Below are positions 54,824-63,881 of a stretch of DNA of 64,000 nt, piece after piece. Source of the DNA: Bacillus sp. FJAT-49736 (GTDB taxonomy: Bacteria; Bacillota; Bacilli; Bacillales; Bacillaceae_C); the NCBI RefSeq assembly GCF_018343615.1, contig NZ_JAGYPI010000002.1, positions 577,562-641,561 of the forward strand, read 5' to 3'. How positions within the stretch are numbered: the first letter of the stretch is position 1; every line of letters starts with the position of its first letter. A program made the position numbers and the translations under genes. The notes under the pieces are model-generated. The model had not been told where the DNA came from. It ran no database searches and was given only the letters and a program-made list of their open reading frames with translations.

Positions 54824-55094
54824 TGTTCTTTTAAAAATATAGATTTAAATAATTGCACAGAACAAAAGAGTGCTCTTATTTAAGAACAGCTATTCATTAC
54901 GCTAATTATCTTTGAATACATTAAATGGCGCCTGGCACCCATAGAGACAATAAAAATATATATGGGTTGGGAAAGCAAATTAGCAAAAGGTCAAATAGTA
55001 GGGAAAATGAAATAGAAGGTTTACCCCCATATAGCTTTTAGTATTTTAGTGTATAGGTAAACTCATAAAATGTAATATTGGAGGTCATTTTAAT

Positions 55095-55568
55095 ATGTTT
55101 CGGAGGATTATACAATTTGGCGTCCCCTCTATTTTTCTTTTCTTTTCCACGGCTGTCGCATGGTATGAAGGCAGTGAACTTATTGACATTCCATGGGAAT
55201 GGAAATATTCCACCCCTTTTACACAATTATTGTATGGGCAAGTAAATAACCCATGTGACATTTCACAGCTGGATTACTTTATTTACGCTGCTAAATTCCA
55301 CCCCACTTTCCCTATTATGATGGTGCTAAGCAGTTTATTTTTGCTTACTCTAATTGGGTACTATAGCTTAAAACAACAGAAAAAATTGTTTACATATTTT
55401 CTATCCATTTTAGGTGGAGGGTTATTTTTATTTAGTTATTTTACTTTTCATTCTCCAACAGTCGGTGGTCATTTACTGTTTCTTCTTTTTTTCATATATG
55501 GTTTGCTATGTATTACAACTGCCCTCATTCTTCATTTACAAATTTCAAACCAAATTATGATAAAGTAG
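55095..55568 (+). CDS. DUF4306-like small membrane protein (YjdJ type)
   Basis: A 157-residue protein with four hydrophobic segments (about 5-25, 70-92, 103-122 and 125-150). The N-terminal FFSTAVAWYEGSELIDIPWEWKYS resembles the YjdJ/DUF4306 family of Bacillus, of unknown function. ATG at 55095 after GGAGG. Confidence 0.6.
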   Translation: MFRRIIQFGVPSIFLFFSTAVAWYEGSELIDIPWEWKYSTPFTQLLYGQVNNPCDISQLDYFIYAAKFHPTFPIMMVLSSLFLLTLIGYYSLKQQKKLFTYFLSILGGGLFLFSYFTFHSPTVGGHLLFLLFFIYGLLCITTALILHLQISNQIMIK

Positions 55569-55744
55569 CCCTTCAAAATAATAGAATATCGATTGATACA
55601 AAAGAAAAAGCTTTACTACAGCACTTCCTAAATAGAGGCTAGATGAATATTGCAGTGACTGCTGGCAAAAAGCAGAAAACAGCCGATCGTTTAATCGCCT
55701 GTTTTTAGTAATTGAAGTAGTTAATTGTCTCTTTTACTTTTTTT

Positions 55745-55764
55745 AAAAGGTTATTTAACCTTTT
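55745..55764. terminator. palindromic terminator between convergent genes
   Basis: AAAAGGTTA/TAACCTTTT, a perfect 9-bp stem with a 2-nt centre, T6 on the plus strand. It overlaps the stop of the minus-strand gene and could end the plus-strand message from 55568. Confidence 0.6.
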
Positions 55765-56192
55765 TTCACCCTACTTCCAAGGATAATAAATATTGATGAT
55801 AACAGTGCTAAATATACTCCATAACGTATTTGAGACAACTGATCAATCATTGAATGGGTTAATGTTTTTCCAATATGCATACCAGAAACAGTATGGTAAG
55901 TGATGGCAATAAGAAATAAAATAATGGTCAAAATTGCTGTTGCTAAACGAATTCTCGAAGAATTTTTTGTTCTAAGTTCTTGAATTAAAACGATAATACA
56001 AAGTATTGGAATAACAATAAGTACAAGACCTACTATTGGAGATAACAAAAAAGTCATCGCAAGTGTATAGTCAAATCCTGTAAGTGGTATATCTGAAATC
56101 CCCTGTAATCTGCCTGACCAAGGTAGAAAGAATGATGCAAGCAATGTAACAACAAACAAGTTTCTAAATTTGAACATCCTCTGTATATCCAT
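55755..56192 (-). CDS. small four-helix membrane protein, unknown
   Basis: A 145-residue protein with hydrophobic segments near 10-25, 45-70, 80-100 and 118-138 and basic ends. I do not recognise the family. ATG at 56192 after AAGGAGG. No clear functional neighbour; manA lies upstream but ends over 180 nt away. Confidence 0.65.
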   Translation of the reverse strand: MDIQRMFKFRNLFVVTLLASFFLPWSGRLQGISDIPLTGFDYTLAMTFLLSPIVGLVLIVIPILCIIVLIQELRTKNSSRIRLATAILTIILFLIAITYHTVSGMHIGKTLTHSMIDQLSQIRYGVYLALLSSIFIILGSRVKKG

Positions 56193-56373
56193 GAAATTCC
56201 CTCCTTTTTATACTAATTATTTAGATTTCGCATAATATTTAGACGTTTTTAGCGATTAATACGTTTCATTCTTGTTCGGTGCATTTTTCAGTAATACACA
56301 TACGATATATGACTATGCTTTATGAAATGGGTTATGTAGGTTGGAGGTGGGGTCAATTTAGCACCATTTATTA

Positions 56374-57321
56374 TTAAGGATGAGACACAATCAAAATCAA
56401 TTTCCCTTCAAACTGAAACTCTCCAATCCCTGCCGGCAGTAAAAGGTGGTCTCCTTTTCGTACAGGATATGTTACACCACCCACAATGACAGTGCCTTCT
56501 CCATCGATTGCACTAATTAATTGAAAAGGCTGACTCTGGATAAATAATGCTTCCCCTTGAATTTCCCATTTATAAACAGTAAAATACTTTTCTTTTACAA
56601 AACAAGTAATGATTGCACCTGGCACCATTGTTGTTTTCAAATATAACTCTCCATCAGAATGTGGAACAGTTGAAACATCCAAAGCCTTCTTCCAATGCAG
56701 CTCTCTCTTATTCCCATTCCCATCTGTACGGTCATAATCATATACACGATAGGTTGTATCTGAACTCTGCTGGGTTTCCAACACAAGTGTGCCTTCACAT
56801 AAAGCGTGTATCGTCCCGCTCGGTACATAGAAAAAATCACCTGGTTTGATCGGAATACGGCGGAGCAATTGATTCCACTCCCCATTTTCCAGCATCGTAA
56901 CTAGTTCCTCCTTTGAATTGGCATTATGCCCATAAACAAGCTCTGAGCCTTCTTTGCAATCAATAATATACCAGCACTCTGTTTTGCCGAGGTCACCGTT
57001 TTCGTATTTTTCAGCATATTCATCATTCGGATGAACCTGCACAGATAAATGACTTTTCGCATCCAGAATCTTTGTCAGCAAAGGAAATACCTTTGATGGA
57101 TGGCCTCCGAATAATTCGCGATTCTCCTCCCATAGCTGAATAAGAGATTTGCCCGCAAACAACCCATTTTTTACAATAGAAGATCCATTCGGATGCGCCG
57201 ATATCGCCCAGCATTCCCCTGTTTGGTCAGAGGGAATCTTATAACCAAATTGCTCCTTGAGAGCTGTTCCACCCCAAATTCGCTCCTGAAAAACACCCTC
57301 TAGAAATAGTGGTTGTATCAT
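56374..57321 (-). CDS. manA: mannose-6-phosphate isomerase, class I
   Basis: A 315-residue zinc enzyme that interconverts mannose-6-phosphate and fructose-6-phosphate. The cupin metal site is visible as SVQVHPNDEYAE, TECWYIID and SGTIHALCEGTLVLETQQSSDTTYRVYDYDR. This is the short Bacillus form. ATG at 57321 after GGAGGGG. It is the last gene of the group ROK kinase, ROK kinase, manA on the minus strand, 23 nt after the upstream kinase stop. Confidence 0.95.
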   Translation of the reverse strand: MIQPLFLEGVFQERIWGGTALKEQFGYKIPSDQTGECWAISAHPNGSSIVKNGLFAGKSLIQLWEENRELFGGHPSKVFPLLTKILDAKSHLSVQVHPNDEYAEKYENGDLGKTECWYIIDCKEGSELVYGHNANSKEELVTMLENGEWNQLLRRIPIKPGDFFYVPSGTIHALCEGTLVLETQQSSDTTYRVYDYDRTDGNGNKRELHWKKALDVSTVPHSDGELYLKTTMVPGAIITCFVKEKYFTVYKWEIQGEALFIQSQPFQLISAIDGEGTVIVGGVTYPVRKGDHLLLPAGIGEFQFEGKLILIVSHP

Positions 57322-57344
57322 ATGATTGTCCCCTCCACTTTTCC

Positions 57345-58205
57345 TTATTGCTCCATTTTTCCGGCTAAAATAAGAGCCCCGATAATTCCGGCATTATCCC
57401 CTAACTCCGGTGGGACAATGTATTCTGTAAGTGGTGGAATGTACACATATTTATTGATTAGTGCAGCTATTTTTTCATGAATGAAAGGAAATAATTGCGA
57501 TTGCTTCATCACACCTCCGCCTAAAATAATTCTTTCAGGCGAAAGGATTAATATATATTGCATTAATGCTTGTGCAATATAATATGCTGCCAGCTCCCAT
57601 ACCTTGTCATCTTCCGCAAGCTCTATTCCCTTTTTCCCCCAGCGTTCCTCTATTGCTGGACCTGCGGTTAATCCTTCAAAGCAATCCTTATGATACGGGC
57701 ATTTCCCTATGTATTGGTCCTCCTTATGTCTTCTTAATAATATATGACCCATTTCAGGATGAGAAAGTCCTTGCAGAATCTTTCCATTTACCACTGCCCC
57801 AGCGCCTATCCCCGTTCCTACAGTGATATACAAACAGCTCTCCAATCCTCTTGCAGCTCCCAATGTTGCCTCTCCCAACGCAGCAACATTAACATCTGTA
57901 TTGAAGGCAATTGGAATGTTAAAATGCTGCTTCAAAGCATGCAAAAAAGGATAGTTGGCCCAGGATACTTTGGGGGTGGTTGTAATATAGCCATATGTAT
58001 TGCTTTTTACATTGATGTCAATTGGTCCAAACGAGCCTACCCCTATTGCTTTTATATCTTCCTTTTGAAAAAACTCCACGACCTGCTGGATTGTTTCATC
58101 AGGAGTAAGAGTTGTAAGCTCGATCCTTTCTATTATTCTTCCATCCTCTTCTCCAATCGCACAAACAAATTTTGTACCTCCCGCTTCTATTCCTCCGTAA
58201 TACAT
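57345..58205 (-). CDS. ROK-family fructokinase
   Basis: A 286-residue sugar kinase. It has the ATP loop GIEAGGTKFVCAIG, the catalytic Asp in NTDVNVAALGE and TVGTGIGAGAVVNG. The zinc site runs GHILLRRHxxD...CPYHKDCFEGLTAGPAIEERW (His-Cys-His-Cys), as in ScrK/YdhR/GmuE fructokinases. It likely makes fructose-6-phosphate; adjacent manA fits mannose/fructose use. ATG 58205, 8 nt after AAAGGAG; earlier TTG and GTG codons lie within the spacing. Confidence 0.88.
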   Translation of the reverse strand: MYYGGIEAGGTKFVCAIGEEDGRIIERIELTTLTPDETIQQVVEFFQKEDIKAIGVGSFGPIDINVKSNTYGYITTTPKVSWANYPFLHALKQHFNIPIAFNTDVNVAALGEATLGAARGLESCLYITVGTGIGAGAVVNGKILQGLSHPEMGHILLRRHKEDQYIGKCPYHKDCFEGLTAGPAIEERWGKKGIELAEDDKVWELAAYYIAQALMQYILILSPERIILGGGVMKQSQLFPFIHEKIAALINKYVYIPPLTEYIVPPELGDNAGIIGALILAGKMEQ

Positions 58206-58317
58206 CCCCAACACTCCTTTAGTAATGTTGACTTGTCTATATATCCTGGCTTCTTTTCACGATTATTTTGATGCAGTAAAAGGTCTATTTGTAGAAATCA
58301 CTATAGGATGAGCAGTA

Positions 58318-59196
58318 CTAAAGATTCCATTTAAGCTTAAAGTTGTATACCGCACCTATTAGGTTGGCATCATTTTTAAACTGACTGATGCTTATTTCTG
58401 GTACAAAAGGTGCGATTTTTACCTGCTTAACAATCTCTTCCAAATGCTTCATTAACTCTGGAAGCAAATCTTCTTTACTGGAGACACCTCCGCCAATAAT
58501 AATTTTTTCTGGATCAAAGCTGTATTGTAAATTAAAAATTCCCTGTGCCAAATAATGATAGAAGGTATCGACCTCCTCTTGTGCAATTGGGTCGCCTTGT
58601 TCAGCCAAATCAAATACGTCTTTCCCGCTCAGCGCGTCTTCAGGCAAATTTTTGCGCTTCGCTACCCTTTTTGCCATACTAACAGCGGTCCCTAAATCGC
58701 TAAATGTATGCGTGTCGGTTAAAAGCATGTACCCAAATTCTCCACCAAATAAGTGCTTACCATGCCATATCTTCCCGTCCACTATAATGGCACCGCCAAT
58801 ACCAGACCCGATGACTACAAAGAGTACATTTCGTAGTCCTTTGGCGGCTCCTTTCCATATTTCTGCCAAACCAGCACAATTCGCATCATTTTCAATAGAA
58901 ACAGGGCATTGAAATAACTCTTTCAGTTCGGTAAATATCGGAAAATGGTGGATATACGGTACTGCACTTGCTCCTTCAATAATCCCTTTTTCCTGATTTA
59001 CAGCCCCCGGCGCACTAATCGCTACACCTTCAATCGTTCTACCTGTTCCAAGTCTGTCTTTTAATGCCGTAAGCGCTATCTTCATTTCTTCCCAGCTACC
59101 TGGAGTCTTAATAGAACCCTTTCCACTGAGGACCTCATCCTGCCAAAGCCCATACTTGATAGACGTTCCCCCAATATCTAATACTATAAGTGCCAT
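58318..59196 (-). CDS. ROK-family kinase, BglK/glucokinase-like
   Basis: A 292-residue sugar kinase with LDIGGTSIKYGL, the catalytic Asp in ENDANCAGLAEIW and VIGSGIGGAIIVDGKI. The cysteine zinc motif (CxCGxxGCxE) of standard ROK kinases is missing; GGEFGYMLL stands at that place, as in BglK-type beta-glucoside kinases and related kinases. It could phosphorylate glucose, GlcN or a beta-disaccharide. ATG at 59196 after GGGGATGG. Confidence 0.82.
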   Translation of the reverse strand: MALIVLDIGGTSIKYGLWQDEVLSGKGSIKTPGSWEEMKIALTALKDRLGTGRTIEGVAISAPGAVNQEKGIIEGASAVPYIHHFPIFTELKELFQCPVSIENDANCAGLAEIWKGAAKGLRNVLFVVIGSGIGGAIIVDGKIWHGKHLFGGEFGYMLLTDTHTFSDLGTAVSMAKRVAKRKNLPEDALSGKDVFDLAEQGDPIAQEEVDTFYHYLAQGIFNLQYSFDPEKIIIGGGVSSKEDLLPELMKHLEEIVKQVKIAPFVPEISISQFKNDANLIGAVYNFKLKWNL

Positions 59197-59375
59197 TTTC
59201 CATCCCCACTCTATTATTCTATTTTTCTAATATATTCGGTGATATCCCTACTAAAAATCAAAAATAACCATTTGATAATCATAATATGGTGAATTTTATC
59301 AAAATTCTGTTTAAAAGTATTGTACCATAGCTTAGAAAAATTCATTCGGTTTCATTTGATGTACTAATTTGCGAT

Positions 59376-59459
59376 TAATAGCACGAAATCCGTTTCAATT
59401 GGCACGAATCCCCTGCAAAATGGCCCGATACTAATTCAAAATTGCCCGATTTAAGTCAG
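59376..59459. repeat. 21-bp-phased intergenic repeat, four units
   Basis: GCACGAA/GCCCGA words start at 59381, 59402, 59423 and 59444, exactly 21 bp apart. It is homologous to the array at 5.65 kb: the same core and the same last unit (GCCCGATTTA). The gap from 59197 to 59375 shows nothing else I can name. Confidence 0.8.
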
Positions 59460-59474
59460 AAGTCCTACAAAAAT

Positions 59475-59494
59475 AGCCCCTATTAATAGGGGCT
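59475..59494 (-). terminator. intrinsic terminator of the PTS-chb genes
   Basis: Perfect palindrome AGCCCCTATT/AATAGGGGCT just after the GH4 stop; ATTTTTG follows on the minus strand. It separates this operon from the ROK kinase genes. Confidence 0.8.
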
Positions 59495-59501
59495 GCCATT
59501 A

Positions 59502-60821
59502 CTATTTCGCCACTTCAGGAATACTCCACCCAGGTAGATGCTCCTTATGCGCCTCCAGCATCTCATCTAAAATCACCTTTGCTTTTGTGTCTGATGGAAC
59601 GAGGGGATTGATGGTCATCGCAAGCAGCGCCTTGTGATAATCCTTCGTTACAGCGGCCTCAGAGGCTACTCGTTCAAAGGATTTAATTTGCTGTACTAGA
59701 CCCCTCACCGGAACCGGCAAATCGCCAATGGCAATTGGTTTTGGTCCATCCTTTGTAATAACACAATTAATCTCAACCGCAGAGTCCTCTGGAATACTGG
59801 CTATTGCTCCAAGATTCATCGTATTAACCGGTTGGATATCTTTGCGGTCATTATAAATGGAATCGATTAGGCTGCAGGCTGCATCACTGTAATAAGCACC
59901 GCCACGCTTTTCCAATTGTGGTGGCTTAATAGACAGGTTCGGATCCTTATATAATTCAAAAAGGTCTTCCTCTAGCTTTTGTACGACCTCTGCGCGGGTT
60001 CCCGCCGTTTTAGCTGCCTCAAGCTCTTCCAACAGCATCTTTTCTGTCTGGTAATAATAGCGGTGATATGGACATGGAAGCACTTTTAATGCTTTTATAA
60101 AATCGGGATCCCAACCTAGATTTGCGATATTTTTCATTGTGAGACTGCCATCTGGAGAGGATAGCTTGTCAATGACTTCCTCTAGAATTGAAACTCCATC
60201 TAAATACACATCCAGGCCATAAACCATATGATTTAGCCCAGCAAAATCAACCGCTATCCTGTCTGCAGAGACACCTAATATCTTTGCTATTCCCATCCGG
60301 ATACCGATGGGAACATTGCAAAGTCCGACAATTTTCCTCCAGTTGGAATGACGATAAACCGCCTCGGTCACCATTCCCGCCGGATTAGTGAAATTAATCA
60401 GCCAAGCATTTGGACAAAGCTCTTCCATATCACGAATAATATCTAATATTACCGGTATGGTCCGCAAGCCTTTAAATAAACCACCGGGACCATTCGTCTC
60501 CTGCCCAATCACCCCATGCTTTAATGGGATACTTTCATCCTTTGCCCGCGCAGCTAATCCTCCAACGCGAAATTGGGTAGTCACAAAGTCGGCATCCTTT
60601 AATGCCTTGCGGCGATCCGTTGTCAAATAGATGTCCATTGGCACATTCGCCTTTTGCACCATTCTTTTTGCCAAAGCTCCGACTGTGTTCAGCTTCTCTT
60701 CTCCTTCTGGTATGTCAACCAGCCAAAGCTCTGAAACTGGCAGGCTCTCATATCTTTTTATAAATCCCTCAATTAATTCCGGTGTATAGCTTGATCCACC
60801 GCCAATGGTTACGATTTTCAT
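59502..60821 (-). CDS. licH: GH4 6-phospho-beta-glucosidase (LicH/ChbF type)
   Basis: A 439-residue NAD+- and metal-dependent glycosidase. GGGSSYTPE is the dinucleotide site; [18 protein letters not shown] and LCNVPIG give the substrate- and metal-binding Asn/Cys/His motifs of GH4. It splits phosphorylated beta-glucosides; in the company of ChbG the substrate could be chitobiose-phosphate after deacetylation, as with E. coli ChbF, or cellobiose-phosphate. ATG 60821, 7 nt after AAAGGATG; an ATG two codons earlier is less good. Confidence 0.9.
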   Translation of the reverse strand: MKIVTIGGGSSYTPELIEGFIKRYESLPVSELWLVDIPEGEEKLNTVGALAKRMVQKANVPMDIYLTTDRRKALKDADFVTTQFRVGGLAARAKDESIPLKHGVIGQETNGPGGLFKGLRTIPVILDIIRDMEELCPNAWLINFTNPAGMVTEAVYRHSNWRKIVGLCNVPIGIRMGIAKILGVSADRIAVDFAGLNHMVYGLDVYLDGVSILEEVIDKLSSPDGSLTMKNIANLGWDPDFIKALKVLPCPYHRYYYQTEKMLLEELEAAKTAGTRAEVVQKLEEDLFELYKDPNLSIKPPQLEKRGGAYYSDAACSLIDSIYNDRKDIQPVNTMNLGAIASIPEDSAVEINCVITKDGPKPIAIGDLPVPVRGLVQQIKSFERVASEAAVTKDYHKALLAMTINPLVPSDTKAKVILDEMLEAHKEHLPGWSIPEVAK

Positions 60822-60859
60822 GATCAAACATCCTTTCTAATCAGATTTATGTAGTGCTT

Positions 60860-61567
60860 TCATAACAAGACTATTCCCTCTGGCAGAACCGTATTCGTCA
60901 AAATATCCAGTTCTTTGATTCTTTCAACATTGTAGGAGGATCCACTCATTACTTCCGCATCTAAATAAGCAGGATGACACATTACCTCTACAGATTTTCC
61001 ATCCAAGTTTCTATTTAGTAGTTGCAAAAAGAAATCCTTCGTTGCTGTTTCTCCATAAAAGTCATGCACAAATTCATCCGTGTAGGAGGGGATACCTGCA
61101 AATTCATCGAGGACGGATTTTCGAACGGAAAGTCCATAACGTTCAGCCAGTTTTTGCACTACCGGATAAAATTCCTTTATTCCATGTGTATGATGGTGAC
61201 TATCAAAATGAGTTGGTGTCAATCCAGATGCCAAAAAACGTTCTATTTGCGCTGTCCACTCACGCTCCAATTCATCAAGATCTATATCCTTTTCCAATTG
61301 TAAAACGGATAACCTTTTAAAATTCCCCTTTTCATCTACTAAACTAGGAACATCGGACAGAAGCGGTTTACCACATGTAAGCACTAAATGAATCCCAACT
61401 GGAAGATCAGCATTCTCTTTCGCAAGCTCTATGGCATGGTCGGTGCCAGCCATATTCATCATCATCGTGGTAGAATTTACAATACCGTATTTAAATGCGT
61501 CGACTATGCCATGATTTACCCCCTTGGAATAGCCAAAATCATCTGCATTTACTATTAATCGGATCAT
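60860..61567 (-). CDS. chbG: ChbG/YdjC chitooligosaccharide deacetylase
   Basis: A 235-residue metal-dependent deacetylase. NADDFG supplies the metal-binding Asp pair, GIHLVLT and DSHHHTHG the His ligands. In E. coli ChbG removes one acetyl group from imported chitobiose-phosphate, allowing induction and cleavage by ChbF. Here it lies between the PTS IIC and the GH4 gene, the same functional set. ATG at 61567; AAGGGGG is 11 nt upstream. Confidence 0.9.
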   Translation of the reverse strand: MIRLIVNADDFGYSKGVNHGIVDAFKYGIVNSTTMMMNMAGTDHAIELAKENADLPVGIHLVLTCGKPLLSDVPSLVDEKGNFKRLSVLQLEKDIDLDELEREWTAQIERFLASGLTPTHFDSHHHTHGIKEFYPVVQKLAERYGLSVRKSVLDEFAGIPSYTDEFVHDFYGETATKDFFLQLLNRNLDGKSVEVMCHPAYLDAEVMSGSSYNVERIKELDILTNTVLPEGIVLL

Positions 61568-61654
61568 CTGTATAGAAACCCCCTTTTAGAAAAGGAACAA
61601 GTATGATCCAAAAACCATACTTGTTCCACACGTCTTATACAATTCATGAAGGTA

Positions 61655-62965
61655 TCAAGAGCCTTGCTCCATTTTATAATTTTGCTTATCCCATGCTTTA
61701 AAGAACGGGAAGTAAATCAGAAATGCAATCACCAAATTCACGATTTGGAGGAGAGCACCAGCAATTTTTCCGCCAGTAGCCAGATATCCCCCAATGATTG
61801 GAATCATCGTCCAAGGAACGGCTACTCCCGCTGGTTTTGGAACAATTCCTGTACTCATTGCTACATATGTGACAATAACCATCACAATTGGAGTAAGGAT
61901 AAATGGAATTAACAGCAGCGGATTCAATACAATCGGCGCTCCAAACACAACAGGCTCATTGATATTAAAGATACCTGGTCCGATGGCAAGCCTGCCCAGC
62001 TGCTTGGACTGCTGACTCTTGGAGAAAAAGAGCATCGCAAGTACAAATCCAAGAGTAGTACCAGAGCCGCCAAGATACACAAATATATCAAAGAACTGTG
62101 AAGTAATGACATTTGGCAGTTCTTGATGAGCCTCAAATGCGATACGATTTTGATCCATGGCTGTAAGCCAAATAGGACTCATGACACCGCCGACTATAGC
62201 TGCACCATGCAACCCGCATGACCAAAGGAGCTGGATAAATATAACCGCAATAATACCTCCGATGAGGCTTCCCCCGAGAACTCCGAGCGGCTTTTGTAAA
62301 AGTTCACCGACAATATTATGCAAGCTTTCAAAGGATGTCTGTTCAATAAGAAGTCTGGCTAGCCAGACAACTAGAAAGACGAAAAAGCCAGGTATTAATG
62401 CAACAAAAGATTTACTTACTGCTGGTGGAACTCCATCCGGCATTTTAATAATGATATTCTTTTTAATGACAAATCGATAAATCTCTGTCGATACCATCGC
62501 AATAATCATAGCAACAAATAAGCCTTTACTTCCTAATAAAGCTGTAGGAACCCCACCGGAAACCTCGATTGCTTTTTTCATGCCTTCTCCCTGGAACATA
62601 AAGCTATAAGGAGTAGCTAGCAAAAATGCCGCAACGGAAATGGCACCCGCTGATAGTGCATCGACTTTATATTTTTCAGCGAGCCGATACGCAATACCAA
62701 ATGCAGCTATCAGAGCCATAATATCGAAGGAGGCACCAACCGGATACGATAATTTTGTTCTCCATGCATCTCCAAAGGTCCTAGCCATAAACTCCGGATA
62801 ACCAGTAATCGGCAGGTTCCCCAAAATCAGAAACAGCGAGCCGATGATGATGAGCGGCATTGTGAGAATAATACCGTCCCGCAATGCTTGCAAATGCCGC
62901 TGCCCTGCTATTTTTGCCGCGACAGGCATCACCTTATTTTCTAAAATGTCATTTACCTTACTCAT
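61655..62965 (-). CDS. PTS cellobiose/chitobiose transporter subunit IIC
   Basis: A 436-residue membrane permease of the lactose/cellobiose PTS family with about ten helices. The PTS EIIC signature region is seen in IFNINEPVVFGAPIVLNP, and GLHGAAIVGGVMSP lies in the middle. I use the ATG at 62965 (AAGGGGGAG upstream); the longer frame from 63076 has no binding site. The IIB gene lies upstream across a 371-nt gap; no IIA gene is in the window. Confidence 0.92.
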   Translation of the reverse strand: MSKVNDILENKVMPVAAKIAGQRHLQALRDGIILTMPLIIIGSLFLILGNLPITGYPEFMARTFGDAWRTKLSYPVGASFDIMALIAAFGIAYRLAEKYKVDALSAGAISVAAFLLATPYSFMFQGEGMKKAIEVSGGVPTALLGSKGLFVAMIIAMVSTEIYRFVIKKNIIIKMPDGVPPAVSKSFVALIPGFFVFLVVWLARLLIEQTSFESLHNIVGELLQKPLGVLGGSLIGGIIAVIFIQLLWSCGLHGAAIVGGVMSPIWLTAMDQNRIAFEAHQELPNVITSQFFDIFVYLGGSGTTLGFVLAMLFFSKSQQSKQLGRLAIGPGIFNINEPVVFGAPIVLNPLLLIPFILTPIVMVIVTYVAMSTGIVPKPAGVAVPWTMIPIIGGYLATGGKIAGALLQIVNLVIAFLIYFPFFKAWDKQNYKMEQGS

Positions 62966-63193
62966 TATTTCTCCCCCTTTGTTTAAAAGGCACACCAATT
63001 TTTTTAATTCTTGGGATGAAACAATTTCGATGGAAGGCTTAAATAGAAAAATGTAAGGATAATAGCAACCATCCAACCTTATTCTTTTTTAAGTTTTTGT
63101 CTGAACCACCACCCATCCAAATCAATTTAGGCGGATTTCACCTATTTTGTTAAAATCCAAAAGCGGATTTCAACTTGTTGCTTTTCGTACATT

Positions 63194-63282
63194 GTTCTCC
63201 ATCCTAATATAGATTCGGCTTTGGTGCATCTTTTCTTAAAATGAATAAAGGTTTGTTATAAGGTTTTCTTCACCAAAAGCCA
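63194..63282 (+). repeat. dispersed element, copy C (right end missing)
   Basis: Begins GTTCTCCATCCTAATATAGA as in the reverse of copy B, goes on with CATCTTTTCTTAA and ATAAGGTTTTCTTC, and then loses similarity before the TTTAAGAAAAGAGCC end. It lies in the 62966-63336 gap between the IIC and IIB genes, opposite to the direction of transcription. Confidence 0.65.
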
Positions 63283-63336
63283 CAAGTCTAGGAATAGAGT
63301 CTCGATTTATGATAAGAGATAACTCTCTTTTCACCC

Positions 63337-63636
63337 TTAGAGCAGCTTTAATGCCCTTTCAAGAACTGCTTTTCCATTCATCGTCCCATATTCACGCATA
63401 TCAATGACTTCAACGGGAATATCCTTCCTAACAATCGATTCCACTTGCTTCTTTTGATAGCGTACTTGTGGTCCCAAGAGAACGATATCTACCTGATCTG
63501 CAACCGTTCCGCATTCTGATACCGGAAGAGCAAATATCTCAATTTCCTCACCGATATCCTTGGCATGATCCAGCATTTTGTTTACTAATAGACTCGTAGA
63601 CATTCCTGCAGCACATACTAATAAAATTTTTTTCAT
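63337..63636 (-). CDS. PTS cellobiose/chitobiose subunit IIB
   Basis: A 99-residue cytoplasmic phosphocarrier. The phospho-Cys is Cys8 in LVCAAGMSTSLLV, the lactose/cellobiose IIB loop; LLGPQVRYQ is also typical. It receives phosphate from a IIA protein not found here and passes it to the sugar at IIC. ATG 63636 after GGAGG. A near-perfect cre box lies upstream. Confidence 0.93.
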   Translation of the reverse strand: MKKILLVCAAGMSTSLLVNKMLDHAKDIGEEIEIFALPVSECGTVADQVDIVLLGPQVRYQKKQVESIVRKDIPVEVIDMREYGTMNGKAVLERALKLL

Positions 63637-63669
63637 GATCAATCCTCCAATTCAAATAAAAAGTGTGTG

Positions 63670-63684
63670 GGTAAGCGCTTTCAT
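63670..63684. promoter_or_regulatory. cre-like box upstream of the PTS IIB gene
   Basis: On the minus strand ATGAAAGCGCTTACC differs from the cre consensus only at the last base. It lies about 35 nt upstream of the IIB start, suggesting CcpA repression of the PTS operon. Confidence 0.7.
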
Positions 63685-63765
63685 TTGATAGGTAATTATA
63701 TTCATAGTGTCCACCCTTTTATACCATGTTGAACTTTTTATTTATAAACTTTCACCAAAAAAAAA

Positions 63766-63790
63766 AATGTGAAGCACTTAACTTCACATT
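63766..63790 (-). terminator. intrinsic terminator of the CvfB-like gene
   Basis: Perfect 9-bp stem AATGTGAAG/CTTCACATT, 7-nt loop, long T run on the minus strand, about 90 nt after the stop. Confidence 0.85.
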
Positions 63791-63881
63791 TTTTTATTGA
63801 AATATTAGGTTTTTTCGTATTAATGTTAACTCCGTTACTGTGTATGCTCTGCAAAAGCAATATAGTTTAGGAAAAAAGCCA

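Noticed and set aside
56607-56622. Another TGGCACC repeat word
   Set aside because: It lies within the coding sequence of manA and is explained by its codons.
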